Source: Drechslera avenae (taxonomy: Eukaryota > Ascomycota > Dothideomycetes > Pleosporales > Pleosporaceae). Taken from it: a DNA stretch of 64,000 nt. Positions within the stretch are counted from its first letter, which is position 1. Each line of letters starts with the position of its first letter. The stretch is taken from assembly GCA_034640345.1 (NCBI GenBank), contig JAXRVH010000001.1, positions 248,001 to 312,000 on the forward strand, read 5' to 3'. Below, one piece after another: positions 11,429 to 22,819 of the stretch. A model generated the notes under the pieces. That model had not been told where the DNA came from. It was given only the letters and a program-made list of their open reading frames with translations, and did no database searches. A program made the translations under genes and the position numbers.

Positions 11429-11857
11429 TTATTCGGCTGGCTTGATGAATGGGATAGGAACGCCGTTCAGGTTCATCCATTGTATCGAGGCGCCAGGCGA
11501 GTCGCCCCTGGCCTCCGTCCCAGGCCCCACAGTACTGGCCGAGGCATCGGAAGTTGTCTTAGTTCGCCGCCTGACTATACCAGCCTCTTCCAGCTTAGGA
11601 CTCCAATACGGATGCGTGCCTTTGTGTATCCGCCAAAGTTCATAGTTGCCGAAGATGAGGACGAGCGTCGAGGTGATGGGTATCCGCGAAATGTTATGAT
11701 ATATGCGAGTGGAGCTCATGGTGAAGATCGATACGATTGTAAAATCGCAGACGCGACGGAGTATCTTTAGTTTGTGTGCAGCGATGTCGAGGTTGGTGAG
11801 TGAAGAAGTGGTGTTGCGGAGCCTGGCCGCCGATAAGTGGCTACTACGCGGGACCAT
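11429..11857 (-). CDS. small hypothetical protein, 142 aa
   Basis: A single uninterrupted frame starts at ATG 11857 and ends at 11429. I do not recognise it. The N-terminus is basic and serine-rich with few acidic residues (MVPRSSHLSAARLRNTTSS), which could be a mitochondrial presequence. A moderately hydrophobic stretch follows (ISRIPITSTLVLIFG), then a compact aromatic segment NYELWRIHKGTHPYWSPKLEE that looks protein-like rather than random. The Ser/Thr-rich tail ends IPFIKPAE. It is divergent from the PRP22 gene with a 438 bp shared upstream region, which is a normal promoter distance. A shorter form could start at the ATG in the FTMSSTRIYHN segment. No transcript or homology evidence is available to me. 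Confidence 0.45.
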   Translation of the reverse strand: MVPRSSHLSAARLRNTTSSLTNLDIAAHKLKILRRVCDFTIVSIFTMSSTRIYHNISRIPITSTLVLIFGNYELWRIHKGTHPYWSPKLEEAGIVRRRTKTTSDASASTVGPGTEARGDSPGASIQWMNLNGVPIPFIKPAE

Positions 11858-12295
11858 CCTTGACGCCGCCGAGCCGCATCAACTTTCTTGACGATTTGCT
11901 AGCAAGTTCCCTGGTAGGCGTCTTGCGGCTGCAACTCTACTATTTTTTTCTTTTCGCTCCTGACTTTTAGATGTGCCTTTACCTTGACAGCGGTAGTTTT
12001 ATGACGTGATTGCGGTCTTCGTTTCCATTATTACGAAGACATCGTCCCCAGCTGCTGACTGTTAGGTTGAAAAGGCTGTTCCTGTTCCTAGCAAGCTCCA
12101 CCCATTCACTACTCACAACTTTTGCAACCACAACCAAAGAGGTGATGATGCTGGTCGCAGGAATATAGGCGCAACAACCAGAACACGCTACGATAACCTG
12201 AAAGCCACCACATCCTGACTGTCGCAAAGAAACGCGCATTCGCGAACGAGCTTAGGAGGCGACCCTGAGCGCCACATCGCAGCTACATCGCAGCC
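11858..12295. promoter_or_regulatory. divergent promoter region upstream of PRP22, 438 bp
   Basis: Lies between the start of the small hypothetical gene (-) and PRP22 (+). It contains a pyrimidine tract near 11940-11970. No defined factor site recognised. Confidence 0.45.
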
Positions 12296-15200
12296 ATGGA
12301 CGACCTAGAAAACCTCGAGTTCCTTTCGCTTGTGTCCAAGGTGACGTCCGAAATACAGAACCATCTTGGTGTATCCGAGAAGACGCTCGCCGAATTCGTC
12401 ATCGATCAACACGCGAAATGCAAAGGCGTCGCAGACTTCAAGAACCAGCTGGAGGCTATGGGAGCTGAATTCCCACAGAGTCTCGTGGAAAGTATTGACC
12501 GCTTGATCCTTACACTACATCCAAAGTACAAGAACAAGGGCGCGAATGGAAAAGACGCAGGCGCAAACGGGCAAGATGGTGGAGATGCGACAGATCGCAA
12601 GACGCGTGTCTTCAAGGGCCTGGCAATTCCCGACAAGGAGGTCGACTACGATGTAGCGGATGAAGCGCCTGCAAATGAAGTGCCGGATGTCGATGCCTTG
12701 GACGATACATTTGCCATGTTGGAGGGTCTGGCAGGGAAGGCACCGAGCAAGCCTAAGGCGAGGTCGCGAAAGAGGAGCATGAGCCCATATGATAGCGACG
12801 ATGACATCGCAAGGAACAAGCGATACAGGCGGAGGAACAACTCAGGCTCGCGCTCGCGCTCACCAAGTCCACGCCGAGGACGAGAGCACAATGACGAGCT
12901 GGTTTTCGAAGACGAATTTGGACGCACACGAACTGTCAAGCCAAGCAACAAGCAACGAACCCGCAAGAAGTACCGCGACGAAGATCTTGACGAATTCCGA
13001 CGGCCGCCCACTCCCGAACTCGATGACGAGCCGGTACTATACAAAATCTACAGTGGCAAGGTTACAGGCATCAAGGACTTTGGCTGTTTTGTCAATATCC
13101 AGGGCGTAAAGGGCAAAGTTGACGGGCTGGTGCATGTCACACAAATGATGGAGGGTAGGGTCAATCACCCTTCCGATCTTGTGTCAAGATGGCAGGAGGT
13201 CAAGGTCAAGGTCATTAAGACGGAAAATGGCAGGATATCGCTGTCGATGAAAGAGGCGGATCAGCAAACAGGTCGCGATCTTGCGCCCGGCAAGCGGATA
13301 GCGTCTTTCGGAACCGGCGCAAACTCATCGGGACTGGGGGCCATACCAGGGGTCGACAGTTCTGTGCCCGTTGTCGAAGATGGCTTCAACAGCCGCAAGA
13401 ATGGGATGCGAAAGCGCATGACTTCGCCAGAACGTTGGGAAATCAAACAACTCATTGCTTCCGGTGTAATACCAAAGTCTGACTACCCGAACATTGACGA
13501 GGACTACAACGCACACATTAACGGCGAGGGTGGGTTCGAAGAGGAGGAGGACGTAGACATTGAAGTACGCGAGGAGGAACCTCCGTTCCTGGCTGGTCAG
13601 ACCAAGCAATCGCTCGAGCTCTCTCCGATCCGAGTTGTCAAGGCGCCCGACGGCTCCCTCAATCGCGCTGCAATGGCCGGAGATACGCTCGCAAAGGAAC
13701 GCCGTGATCTAAAGCAACAGGAAGCCCAAGAAAAGGCCGCAAAAGAGGCAGCGAATGTTGACTTGAGCAGCCAATGGAATGACCCCATGGCTCAGCAGCG
13801 CCAGTTTGCAAGCGATCTTCGCAACACTCGGACTAATGAGCCTGCTCAAGCACTGCCGGAATGGAAAAAAATATCCACGAACAGCCGGGAAACCTCATTC
13901 GGCAAGCGTACCAACATGAGCATTAAAGAACAACGAGAGTCCTTGCCAGTCTACAAGTTCAGGAACCAGCTTCTCGAGGCCATCGCAAACCACCAGATCT
14001 TGATCGTTGTTGGTGATACTGGATCCGGAAAGACGACGCAAATGACACAGTATTTAGCTGAAGCTGGCTATGGTAATGAGCTGGTCATCGGCTGTACTCA
14101 GCCAAGACGTGTAGCGGCTATGAGTGTCGCCAAACGTGTTGCCGAGGAGGTTGGCTGTGCCCTTGGGAATGAGGTTGGTTATACGATTCGATTCGAAGAC
14201 AAGACCTCGCCGGAGACGCGGATCAAATACATGACGGATGGTATCTTGCAGCGTGAGATTCTCCTGGATCCTATGCTGTCAAAGTATAGCTGTATCATGC
14301 TTGACGAAGCCCACGAACGTACCATCGCCACTGATGTCTTGTTTGGACTACTGAAAAAGACCCTCAAGCGACGCCCGGATATGAAGCTTATCGTTACCAG
14401 TGCCACCCTCGATGCCGACAAGTTCTCCGAGTACTTCTACAAGTGCCCCATCTTCTCAATCCCTGGTCGAACCTTCCCGGTAGAGGTCATGTACAGTCGG
14501 GAACCAGAGTCCGATTACCTTGATGCAGCGCTTGTGACAGTCATGCAGATCCATTTGACGGAGCCAGCAGGTGACATCCTGCTCTTTTTGACGGGTAAAG
14601 AGGAGATTGACTCATCTTGCGAGATCATATCTGAGCGCATGAAGGCTCTTGGGCCAAATGTGCCAGAGCTGATGATTTTGCCTATTTATGGAGCCCTCCC
14701 ATCAGAGGTTGCATCCCGTATCTTCGAACCCGCGCCCAATGGGACCCGCAAAGTCGTCATTGCTACCAATATCGCCGAAACTAGTTTGACCATTGATGGT
14801 ATCTACTACGTCGTAGATCCAGGTTTCGTCAAGCAAAGCTCGTACGATGGAAAGCTGGGCATGGATCGTCTGCAGATTACGCCCATCTCGCAGGCTCAAG
14901 CTCGTCAAAGGAGTGGAAGGGCAGGAAGAACGGGACCAGGAAAGTGTTTCCGCCTATATACCGAAGCCGCATTCCAGAATGAGATGTTGCCTACTACTAT
15001 CCCGGAAATCCAGCGCCAAAACCTGTCAAACACGATTTTGATGCTCAAAGCTATGGGTATCAACGACCTCTTACATTTCGATTTCATGGATCCACCACCG
15101 ACAAATACTATGTTGACAGCGCTAGAGGAGCTATATCAACTGGGTGCACTAGATGATGAAGGACTGCTTACGCGTCTTGGTCGGCAGATGGCCGACTTCC

Positions 15201-15940
15201 CTATGGACCCTTCACTCTCGAAATCGCTCATCAAATCGGTCGAACTCCAGTGCTCGGACGAGATCCTTACAATTGTTGCCATGATCAGCGCCACACAAAA
15301 TGTCTTCCACCGACCGCGAGACAAGCAACAACAAGCTGATCAAAAGAAGCAAAAATTCAACGATCCCTCTGGTGATCACATCACCCTGCTCAATGTGTAC
15401 AACGGCTGGAAACAAGGCGGTTTCAGCACTCCCTGGTGTCACGAGAACTTTATCATGCCCAAGAACATGCAGCGCGTTCGTGACGTACGGAATCAGTTGC
15501 TGCAGATCATGGCGCGACACAAGCACCAAGTCGTATCCTGCGGCCGCAACACAATCAAAGTTCGACAAGCGCTCTGCTCAGGATTCTTCCGCAATTCGGC
15601 CCGTAAAGATCCTGCTGAGGGCTACAAAACGCTGGTTGAAGGCACGCCCGTCTACCTGCATCCATCGTCTTCTCTCTTTGGCAAGCCTGCCGAACACGTC
15701 ATTTACCACTCGCTCGTTGAGACGACGAAAGAGTACATGCACTTCTGCTCGGCCATTGAACCCAAGTGGCTCGTCGAGGCGGCGCCAACATTCTTCAAGG
15801 TGGCGCCTACAGATCGATTGTCCAAGAGAAAGAAAGCGGAAAGGATACAGCCTCTGCATAACAAGTTTGCAGGCGAGGACGATTGGAGATTGAGTGCGCA
15901 GAGGAGAGCCGGAAGGGGTGGAGGAGGTACATGGGGCTGA
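12296..15940 (+). CDS. PRP22: DEAH-box splicing helicase PRP22 (DHX8)
   Basis: One exon of 1214 residues, close to the usual 1150-1250 for the family. The order of parts is diagnostic: an N-terminal helical domain, an Arg/Ser-rich linker (RSRKRSMSPYDSDDD and RSRSPSPRRGR, residues about 155-200), and an S1 RNA-binding domain near 248-325 (YSGKVTGIKDFGCFVNI). The helicase core then has Walker A GDTGSGKTTQ near 572, DEAHER near 668, SATLDADKF, and motif VI QRSGRAGRTGPG near 870. The winged-helix, ratchet and OB-fold C-terminal domains follow and end at a Gly-rich tail. The S1 domain separates PRP22 from PRP2, PRP16 and PRP43. Family role: ATP-driven release of spliced mRNA from the post-catalytic spliceosome and proofreading of 3' splice sites, in the nucleus. 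Confidence 0.96.
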   Translation: MDDLENLEFLSLVSKVTSEIQNHLGVSEKTLAEFVIDQHAKCKGVADFKNQLEAMGAEFPQSLVESIDRLILTLHPKYKNKGANGKDAGANGQDGGDATDRKTRVFKGLAIPDKEVDYDVADEAPANEVPDVDALDDTFAMLEGLAGKAPSKPKARSRKRSMSPYDSDDDIARNKRYRRRNNSGSRSRSPSPRRGREHNDELVFEDEFGRTRTVKPSNKQRTRKKYRDEDLDEFRRPPTPELDDEPVLYKIYSGKVTGIKDFGCFVNIQGVKGKVDGLVHVTQMMEGRVNHPSDLVSRWQEVKVKVIKTENGRISLSMKEADQQTGRDLAPGKRIASFGTGANSSGLGAIPGVDSSVPVVEDGFNSRKNGMRKRMTSPERWEIKQLIASGVIPKSDYPNIDEDYNAHINGEGGFEEEEDVDIEVREEEPPFLAGQTKQSLELSPIRVVKAPDGSLNRAAMAGDTLAKERRDLKQQEAQEKAAKEAANVDLSSQWNDPMAQQRQFASDLRNTRTNEPAQALPEWKKISTNSRETSFGKRTNMSIKEQRESLPVYKFRNQLLEAIANHQILIVVGDTGSGKTTQMTQYLAEAGYGNELVIGCTQPRRVAAMSVAKRVAEEVGCALGNEVGYTIRFEDKTSPETRIKYMTDGILQREILLDPMLSKYSCIMLDEAHERTIATDVLFGLLKKTLKRRPDMKLIVTSATLDADKFSEYFYKCPIFSIPGRTFPVEVMYSREPESDYLDAALVTVMQIHLTEPAGDILLFLTGKEEIDSSCEIISERMKALGPNVPELMILPIYGALPSEVASRIFEPAPNGTRKVVIATNIAETSLTIDGIYYVVDPGFVKQSSYDGKLGMDRLQITPISQAQARQRSGRAGRTGPGKCFRLYTEAAFQNEMLPTTIPEIQRQNLSNTILMLKAMGINDLLHFDFMDPPPTNTMLTALEELYQLGALDDEGLLTRLGRQMADFPMDPSLSKSLIKSVELQCSDEILTIVAMISATQNVFHRPRDKQQQADQKKQKFNDPSGDHITLLNVYNGWKQGGFSTPWCHENFIMPKNMQRVRDVRNQLLQIMARHKHQVVSCGRNTIKVRQALCSGFFRNSARKDPAEGYKTLVEGTPVYLHPSSSLFGKPAEHVIYHSLVETTKEYMHFCSAIEPKWLVEAAPTFFKVAPTDRLSKRKKAERIQPLHNKFAGEDDWRLSAQRRAGRGGGGTWG

Positions 15941-16293
15941 TACAGTGATATTTTGGATTTGGAGATTGTGCAGCGTTTAATACGATACCTGAGGATGATA
16001 CAAGAGTTCAAATGAGGTTCAGCGATGGGTTGGTTGGCTAGCTGACACTTTGATGGGGATATAATTCGTTATTACCTAGACAGATACGTTGCTATATGGC
16101 CAGGCTTCATGATCTAAGCAAGTGCCCTCCGTTTTGCCGACCAAATAGGTCTCTGGCTATGGTTGTCGTTGAGTACATGCCAAGACCCACTCTTACTTCC
16201 CCATTGGGACAGCGCGACCGCGTTTTCGCGTGTTTACAGTCCCCGCAAACTCCTGTCACCAGCAACCACCCCGCAACCGCCCATATACAAACC
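15941..16293. promoter_or_regulatory. PRP22 3' UTR and MCM6 promoter, 353 bp
   Basis: Tandem genes on the same strand share this gap. The half nearest MCM6 contains a cell-cycle-like element described separately at 16223-16237. The rest shows no gene. Confidence 0.6.
16223..16237 (+). promoter_or_regulatory. adjacent MBF/E2F-like and forkhead-like sites before MCM6
   Basis: TTTTCGCG is immediately followed by TGTTTAC, 57 bp before the MCM6 ATG. The first resembles the core bound by MBF/SBF/E2F-type G1/S factors, and the second matches the forkhead consensus. This is a sequence match only; binding is inference. Confidence 0.4.
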
Positions 16294-19263
16294 ATGTCTT
16301 CCCTTTTAGACCTTGCACTTAATTCCGATGCTGCTGCTCCGACACCCTCAAGCCAATTTGGAGGCAATGACGCAAGAACACCACAGTCTTCGAGACCCCC
16401 CGGTGCAACCCCCGGCGCACTCAGCGATGTAGAAGGTGACCCAGACGATGAAATCATCGGAGCACGAGTACCGGGCAGGCGTACAAATGCCCCAAGGACG
16501 GATATCCCCAAAGTAGTGGATGTTACTGGAGAGACGCTCTCAATGAGGTTCCAGGAGTTCCTGGAGAAGTAAGCTTCATGATTGTGGAACAACAATAAGG
16601 TTACTGATTGAGTGTTTAGCTACACCGAAGACCCGTCATCGTCAGCCCTACCGACATCGAGCACCGTGCCTACGACGGACAAATACTACATTGCTCAAAT
16701 CCGGGGCATGCGACTCTACGGCCTCTCTACATTGTATGTCGACTACACGCATCTCCTCAGACACGAAGATGGCATCCTCGCAGCTGCTATCGCTAGCGAA
16801 TACTACCGGTTTTTGCCGTATATGGTTCGCTCACTCCACAGCCTCATTGCAAAGTACGAACCCAAGTACTTCCGCCAACACAAGCAACCAGCCTCGACGG
16901 CATCCGCAGCGGCCACCTCGGACACGGGCAATGCGACACAGAACGAGAGTCTCAACGAGAAGACATCCAATCAGCAGACCGACAAGCTTTTCACTCTGGC
17001 CTTCTATAACTTGCCCCTTGTTTCGCGTATTCGCCAGCTGCGCACTACATCGATTGGCAGCCTGCTGTCCATATCCGGTACCGCAACCCGTACCTCTGAA
17101 GTCCGACCAGAGCTTTCAATGGCTACCTTTGTATGCGAGATCTGCAACACCGTGGTACCGAACATTGAGCAGACATTCAAGTACACCGAGCCAACACAGT
17201 GTCCGAATATAACGTGCATGAACAGGGAAGGCTGGCGGTTAGACATTCGGCAATCCACATTCGTCGATTGGCAGAAAGTGCGCATACAGGAGAACAGTTC
17301 CGAGATACCTACGGGTAGTATGCCTCGAACAATGGACGTCATTCTACGCGGAGAGATGGTCGATCGTGCAAAGGCCGGAGAGAAGTGCATCTTCACCGGT
17401 ACCGTCATTGTCATTCCAGATGTGAGCCAGTTTAGGGTCCCTGGTGTGCGACCACAGGCGATGCGGGATACATCGAATGTGGCGCGAGGTAACGATATCG
17501 GCGGATCTGGTGTCAGTGGCCTCAAAGCCCTCGGTGTGCGCGACCTGACATATCGCATGTCCTTCCTGGCGTGTATGGTCTCACCAGACCACTCTACTCC
17601 AGGACAATCCTCCAACCATCACTTAACCGGACAAGCTAGCAACATCTTGGCCTCTCTTGGCCAAGGTCAAATCGAGTCCAATGCAACGAGCGGTGAAGAA
17701 GCACAAGAAGAGTACCTCGGTACTCTGACTGCGGCCGAGATCCAGGATTTGAAGGATATGGTGCACAAGCCAAATATCTTCATGCGCCTTGTCGACTCGA
17801 TCGCGCCAATGGTCTACGGTCATCAGGTCATCAAGAAGGGTTTGCTCCTCCAACTCATGGGTGGTGTCTCAAAACAAACACCAGAAGGCATGGCCCTACG
17901 TGGAGACATTAATATCTGTATCGTCGGTGACCCTTCGACGTCAAAGTCGCAGTTCTTGAAGTACATTTGCAGCTTCCTTCCTCGAGCTGTCTATACCTCT
18001 GGTAAGGCTTCTTCGGCCGCAGGTCTTACAGCGGCGGTTGTCAAGGATGAGGAGACTGGGGAGTTCACAATTGAAGCTGGAGCGCTTATGCTGGCTGATA
18101 ACGGTATCTGTGCCATTGACGAGTTTGACAAGATGGATATTGCAGATCAGGTCGCTATCCACGAAGCCATGGAACAACAAACTATTTCTATTGCAAAGGC
18201 CGGTATACAGGCTACGTTGAATGCTCGTACTTCGATTCTTGCAGCAGCTAATCCTGTCGGCGGCCGCTACAACCGTAAGACGACATTGCGTGCTAACGTC
18301 AACATGTCGGCACCCATCATGTCGCGTTTCGATCTCTTCTTCGTAGTACTGGATGAGTGCGACGAAGCTGTGGACCGCCATCTTGCTGAACACATTGTTG
18401 GAATTCACCAGCACAGAGACGAAGCTGTTGACCCAGAGTTCAACACCGAGCAACTGCAACGCTATATTCGATTTGCAAGGACCTTCAGGCCAGAGTTCAC
18501 TGATGAGGCGAGGGAAACGCTAGTTGAGAAGTACAAGGAGCTGCGAGCGGATGACGCACAAGGTGGTATTGGCCGCAACAGTTACCGCATTACTGTTCGA
18601 CAGCTTGAGAGTATGATTCGTCTTTCCGAAGCCATCGCGAAGGCCAACTGCGTCAGCGACATCACACCTGAATTTGTCAAGGAGGCTTATAACCTCCTCC
18701 GTCAGTCCATCATCTCTGTCGAGAAGGACGACGTTGAGGTAGAGGATGATGATGATGAGGCTCTCCTCGCGGCGGCGGCTGCAGCAGAGCAGCAGGATGG
18801 CGACGCGCCAATGGCAGACGACCAGCAGGATGTCTCGCGCGACCGGACTGCGACTCCCGCTGTCGCACCGCGTGAGAAGACCAAGATTACACACGACAAG
18901 TACGTGGCGATGCGCAACATGTTTGTCAAACGCGTCAACGAAGACCAAGAAGAGACCCAAGACGGCGTGGAGGAAGAAGAGCTCCTGATCTGGTATCTCG
19001 AGCAAAAGGAAAATGAAATGGAGACACAAGAGGACTTGGAGAAGGAGAGAGCGCTAGCTAAGAAGGTGCTGAAGAAGGTGGTCAAGGTATGTCAAAATGA
19101 CCCAACCCGCTTGCAGAATGCGTGTACTAATGAGAACTCACAGGAACAATATCTCTGGGTGATCCGAGGCCAAGGGCTAGCTGATGAGCAAGGCCAGACT
19201 GAGGGTAGTGATAAGGTAGTTTACGTACTGCATCCAAACTGTCCTATCGAGGACATTGCTTAG
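16294..19263 (+). CDS. MCM6: MCM6 replicative helicase subunit
   Basis: Exons 16294-16568, 16620-19086 and 19144-19263, with introns of 51 and 57 bp, give 953 residues. The N-terminal domain carries the Mcm6 signature RIRQLRTTSIGSLLSISGTATRTSEVRPE and a zinc motif (CEIC ... CPNITC). DWQKVRIQENSSEIPTGSMPR follows, matching Mcm6 rather than the other MCM paralogues. The AAA+ core has Walker A GDPSTSKSQ near 526, Walker B with CAIDEFDKMD, and the arginine finger in SRFDLFF. An acidic linker (EVEDDDDEALL) precedes a C-terminal winged-helix region, as in the family. Mcm6 pairs with Mcm2 and Mcm4 in the MCM2-7 ring that licenses origins and unwinds DNA. The start at 16294 is preferred because an in-frame ATG at 16096 would add 66 unrelated residues lying in the promoter. 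The last intron has no stop codon in frame. Confidence 0.96.
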
Positions 19264-19678
19264 GCTTGAGATGTGGCAGGCTCAGAGGATGGAGCTTGCA
19301 TTTAGTCACGAAGTAATGAAGAACAGCGTTAGCAATGAGCACCCATGGGTTCATGAAGGACTTGTTCTTGCGAGCTTTTACTTGAGTCTCTATCACGAGA
19401 TCAGACATCACATCCATGTGCTAAATCTGCCTTGCAGAACAATGTCTCGTTCAAGTTGATGTTGTGGAAGAAAGAAAGAAAGAAGCTCGAATTCAATTCT
19501 AGCTCAAACACATACTCTAAAGCATGTGGCCTTTTAGTCCAACCCTATATCCAAAGAAATGTTGTGGCGGTCCAGTGCCTAACCCTGTAATCTTTGTCAC
19601 CTTTCACTCTGGCGGCAGAGTTTCGCAACGCTCATGTGGCTATTGCTTCATCTCCCCTAGGCATCTTTCCTTTCAAGT
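19264..19678. other. convergent intergenic, 415 bp
   Basis: The MCM6 and epimerase genes end towards each other. Expected to hold both 3' UTRs. No gene or repeat seen apart from a short AAAG run near 19470. Confidence 0.6.
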
Positions 19679-20940
19679 TCAAGCCTTCTTGCTCTTCAAC
19701 GCGTCGACGAACTCCTTTGGTGGCTGCTGATCGTAGCCTTCTGGGTTGTTCTCTGTCCACTTCCACAGATCGGCACACGCATCTTCCAGTGTGAACTCGG
19801 TCTTCCAGTCCAATTCCTTGTTCGCCAGTGTAGGGTTTGCTGTGAGGTCAAGCACATCACCCTGCCTCCGTGGAGCGACCTCATACGGGAGATCGCGGCC
19901 GACGACATTGCTGAATGCCTTGATCATTTCAAAGACGGTGGAGCCCTTGCCGGTGCCCAGATTCCAGGCCTTGACACCCGGCTGTTGGTCACGGAGGTAG
20001 TTGAGTGCTTGGAGATGGCCTCGGGCAAGGTCGAGGACGTGGATGTAATCGCGGATCGCCGTGCCATCCTTGCTCTTGTAATCATCGCCAAACACCAAAA
20101 GCTTGTCACGCTTGCCGATCGCAACTTGCGCCAACAAGGGTAGCAGATTATACGGTACACCCAGTGGGTTCTCGCCCATGATGCCGCTGGGATGCGCACC
20201 AGCTGGGTTGAAGTACCTCAGCAGAGCCGCATTCCATTTCTTGATCTCCTTGTCGTCTTTGCCCGCCTTCTTGGCGTTGTTGCGCTCCGCCTCGATTGTA
20301 TCTGTGATTGCGCCCTCGATGGTCGACTTTGTGCGCCCATAGACGTTTGTCGGGCCGATGGGGCAGTGTTCCGGGATCGGAATCATGTTAGGGACGCGCG
20401 TCGCGTCGCCATAAACGGTCGCGGAGGACGAGAAGACAATGTTTGTGACATTGTGTCTCACCATGGAGGAGAGGAGTGCGATGGAGCCGCCGACGTTTAC
20501 GCGGTAGTATTTAAGCGGGATTTCGCCAGACTCGCCAACCGCCTGAGAAGTGTTAGATGGTGAGGGCGGGGGCGCCTAGTCGCAACTCGAATCAACTGAC
20601 CTTGAGAGCAGCAAAGTGAATGACGTTGTCAATGTCTGGGTTTTCCTCGAAGACCTTGTCGAGCGCTGCCTCATCTGTGACATCGCATTGGTAAAAGGCT
20701 GGCCGCTTGCCGCAAATGAGCTCAATGCGGTTTACGACTTCTGGCGAGGAGTTGTAGAGATTGTCGACGATGACGACCTTGTAATCTGCCTCGAGAAGCG
20801 CGAGGGCCGTGAAGGAGCCAATGTAGCCGGTACCACTGCAACATGGTCAGTCTCGGTCGTCCATGATGATGACATGCTCTAGACACATGGTGGGGTAGAG
20901 GGGCAACCTACCCAGTGACGAGAACGGATCCTACGACCAT
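19679..20940 (-). CDS. UDP-glucose 4-epimerase (GalE/GAL10 type)
   Basis: Exons 20912-20940, 20601-20835 and 19679-20542, with introns of 76 and 58 bp, give 375 residues. The first exon supplies only MVVGSVLVTG; the NAD-binding glycine motif GGTGYIGS spans the first intron. Exon 2 contains the typical VDNLYNSSPEVVNRIE and ends at HFAALK. The catalytic S/Y/K set of the short-chain dehydrogenase fold lies in SSSATVYG and VYGRTK (Y156, K160). RYFNPAGAHPSG and the C-terminal GYxxQPPKEFV region match GalE. The enzyme interconverts UDP-glucose and UDP-galactose in the Leloir pathway and supplies UDP-galactose for galactose-containing glycans. Unlike yeast GAL10 it has no C-terminal mutarotase domain, which is normal in filamentous ascomycetes. 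No other galactose gene is next to it. Confidence 0.96.
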
Positions 20941-22819
20941 TGTGAGGGTTTGTTGAGTGAAGATTGAGAGGGCGCAAGTGCGTGGACAGTTGCTCTTCTT
21001 ATGCGACCTTTGTGTTTGTGTTTGATTACGATGTTACAGTGATATAAAAGTCGGCCACACGAGGCTGTTAACCTCACCAGGGCTGTCCTAGTGATGCAGG
21101 ACCAGATGGCGGATAGGCTACTGGATGCGGTAAGCGGCTTATGATGAACATGCAAATGCCGTTTTCCACTCAGATATGTCCCAACAGTGACATGTGCTGA
21201 TCTCCCTGGCGACTGATTCGCGTGTCTACTGTACGCCTCCCGCTCTAGTTTTTCTTCTTCTAGTGATTCGACCAGTCGATCTCATTTCAGCCATATGGCA
21301 TTCGATCGATCACGCAAGGAACGCGCTGGACGACACCATGTCTTACATGTCGCGGGTAGGTGAAGCGACGCGAGGGAAAAGCGCATGCTGGGGTGGCCGA
21401 CGGATACATGGTACTGAGTGATAGAATGTGGCTGCGCTAAGGGGATCAAGTCTACAACATACCTCTACTGCAGTCACCGTGTTGGGCAGTATCAGCAACA
21501 GTATTGCGACTCCAGCCAATCGTTCGGTGAGCATGCCGCCATGGATCCCGGCATCATCATCTGGTGGGTTTTGGCGACCCGTGGATCGGGCACGCAAGGG
21601 CATATTTGGATCTCGAGCTACACTGGATGGGGCTGAGTTCGACAGGTTGAGCATACGGCAGTCCGTCAGCTACACAGCGTAAACGTTGTGGCACATACCC
21701 CAGACCAGGTCCGCAGGTGCATGCAATACGGCAAAGCAAAAAAATATCAAAAAGCCTTTGTGGCGGCGGGCGGCCTTCAGGGTCTTGTACTCCGCTTCCA
21801 TGGGGCCCGGAAATTCGATCATGCATCATCCATGTCTTGTGGTAGCGGAGACACTAGCACCGATTGCTCTCGAGTCCTGACGAGCGGCTGCGTTCTCTCC
21901 ATCTCGATGTTGTCGCGCATGTCTGCGTGTCTTATCCAGGTTTTTCTCGTCAAAGCACTGCCATGTCACACACCGCCGGATCCAGCGCGTGCTCGCTTAA
22001 AGTCCCGGTTGCGGCGGCTGGTGTGCAGGCCGAACCCTGGCACCTTCACAGCGCGACCTTCAAGACCTTCGACTTCCATCGACTCATTGTCGGCCATCAA
22101 CACACACACACACTGAATCCAGTGCGCGACATGCCAGGAACATGACCGCGAGCTGTGCACTAGAAACACGCCATCGCCGAAACACCCGACCGCGACCCCA
22201 AAAGCACTATTGGGCTGCCGACCTCGACGCGTGAAAGTTTGACCCACGTGTGTTTACGGCTCTAGCTGCAGGAACCCGCCATCAACAATATCGCCATTGG
22301 AACTGTGGAAAAACCAAAGGCTGCATTTCGACGACGCGCCTGCTGTTGAAAGAGTGGGAAAAGCCACCGAGCTGTGTCTCAGGACGACGTGTAAGTTCGC
22401 GCGGAGCTCCTACCCCTGTCACTTTGTTGTAAAAGCAACTCGTCTAAACTATTTGAGCCGACATGCACGTCTCGCCATGCTGTTCACCTTCACTTTCACC
22501 TCTACTTCGTCTTCACCTAGCAACCTCTCGCTAGCTGCCGACAATAGCAGCTGGCCTTGACCATTACCATCTCTTCTATTGCCAGTCCGTCCTATTGTCA
22601 CCAAGCTGCCTTGGCATTGCTGGCCGACTTCGTAAAACAGCCTCTTCTCCCGCCCAGCCTTCTTCCTCAACCTTCTTCTCCCATCTTCCGCACCGTCTTC
22701 TCTCTCACGCTCTTCTTCCAACACACAATTACTCACTAAACTCCAGCCGCTGGTCGTTCTGGGTCTTCAACGCCAAGTACTTTAAATCCGTCTTCATCTT
22801 CAACTTCTCAACCGCAAAC
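20941..22819. promoter_or_regulatory. divergent intergenic, 1.9 kb, epimerase / SUN gene
   Basis: Large shared upstream region. The last 400 bp before the SUN gene are CT-rich (22470-22800) and probably contain its transcription start and 5' UTR. Several open frames in 21690-22250 have no protein-like composition. A CA-repeat of about 12 bases lies near 22100. An ATG at 22595 is in frame with the SUN gene but sits in the CT-rich leader. Confidence 0.5.

Noticed and set aside
16096..16293. N-terminal extension of MCM6 from ATG 16096
   Set aside because: Would add 66 residues unlike any MCM6 N-terminus and would cover the promoter; 16294 has a better context and a typical N-terminal sequence.
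22595..22819. N-terminal extension of the SUN protein from ATG 22595
   Set aside because: The stretch is a CT-rich leader giving Ser/Pro/Leu-rich residues; the start at 22820 begins a charged, ordinary N-terminus.
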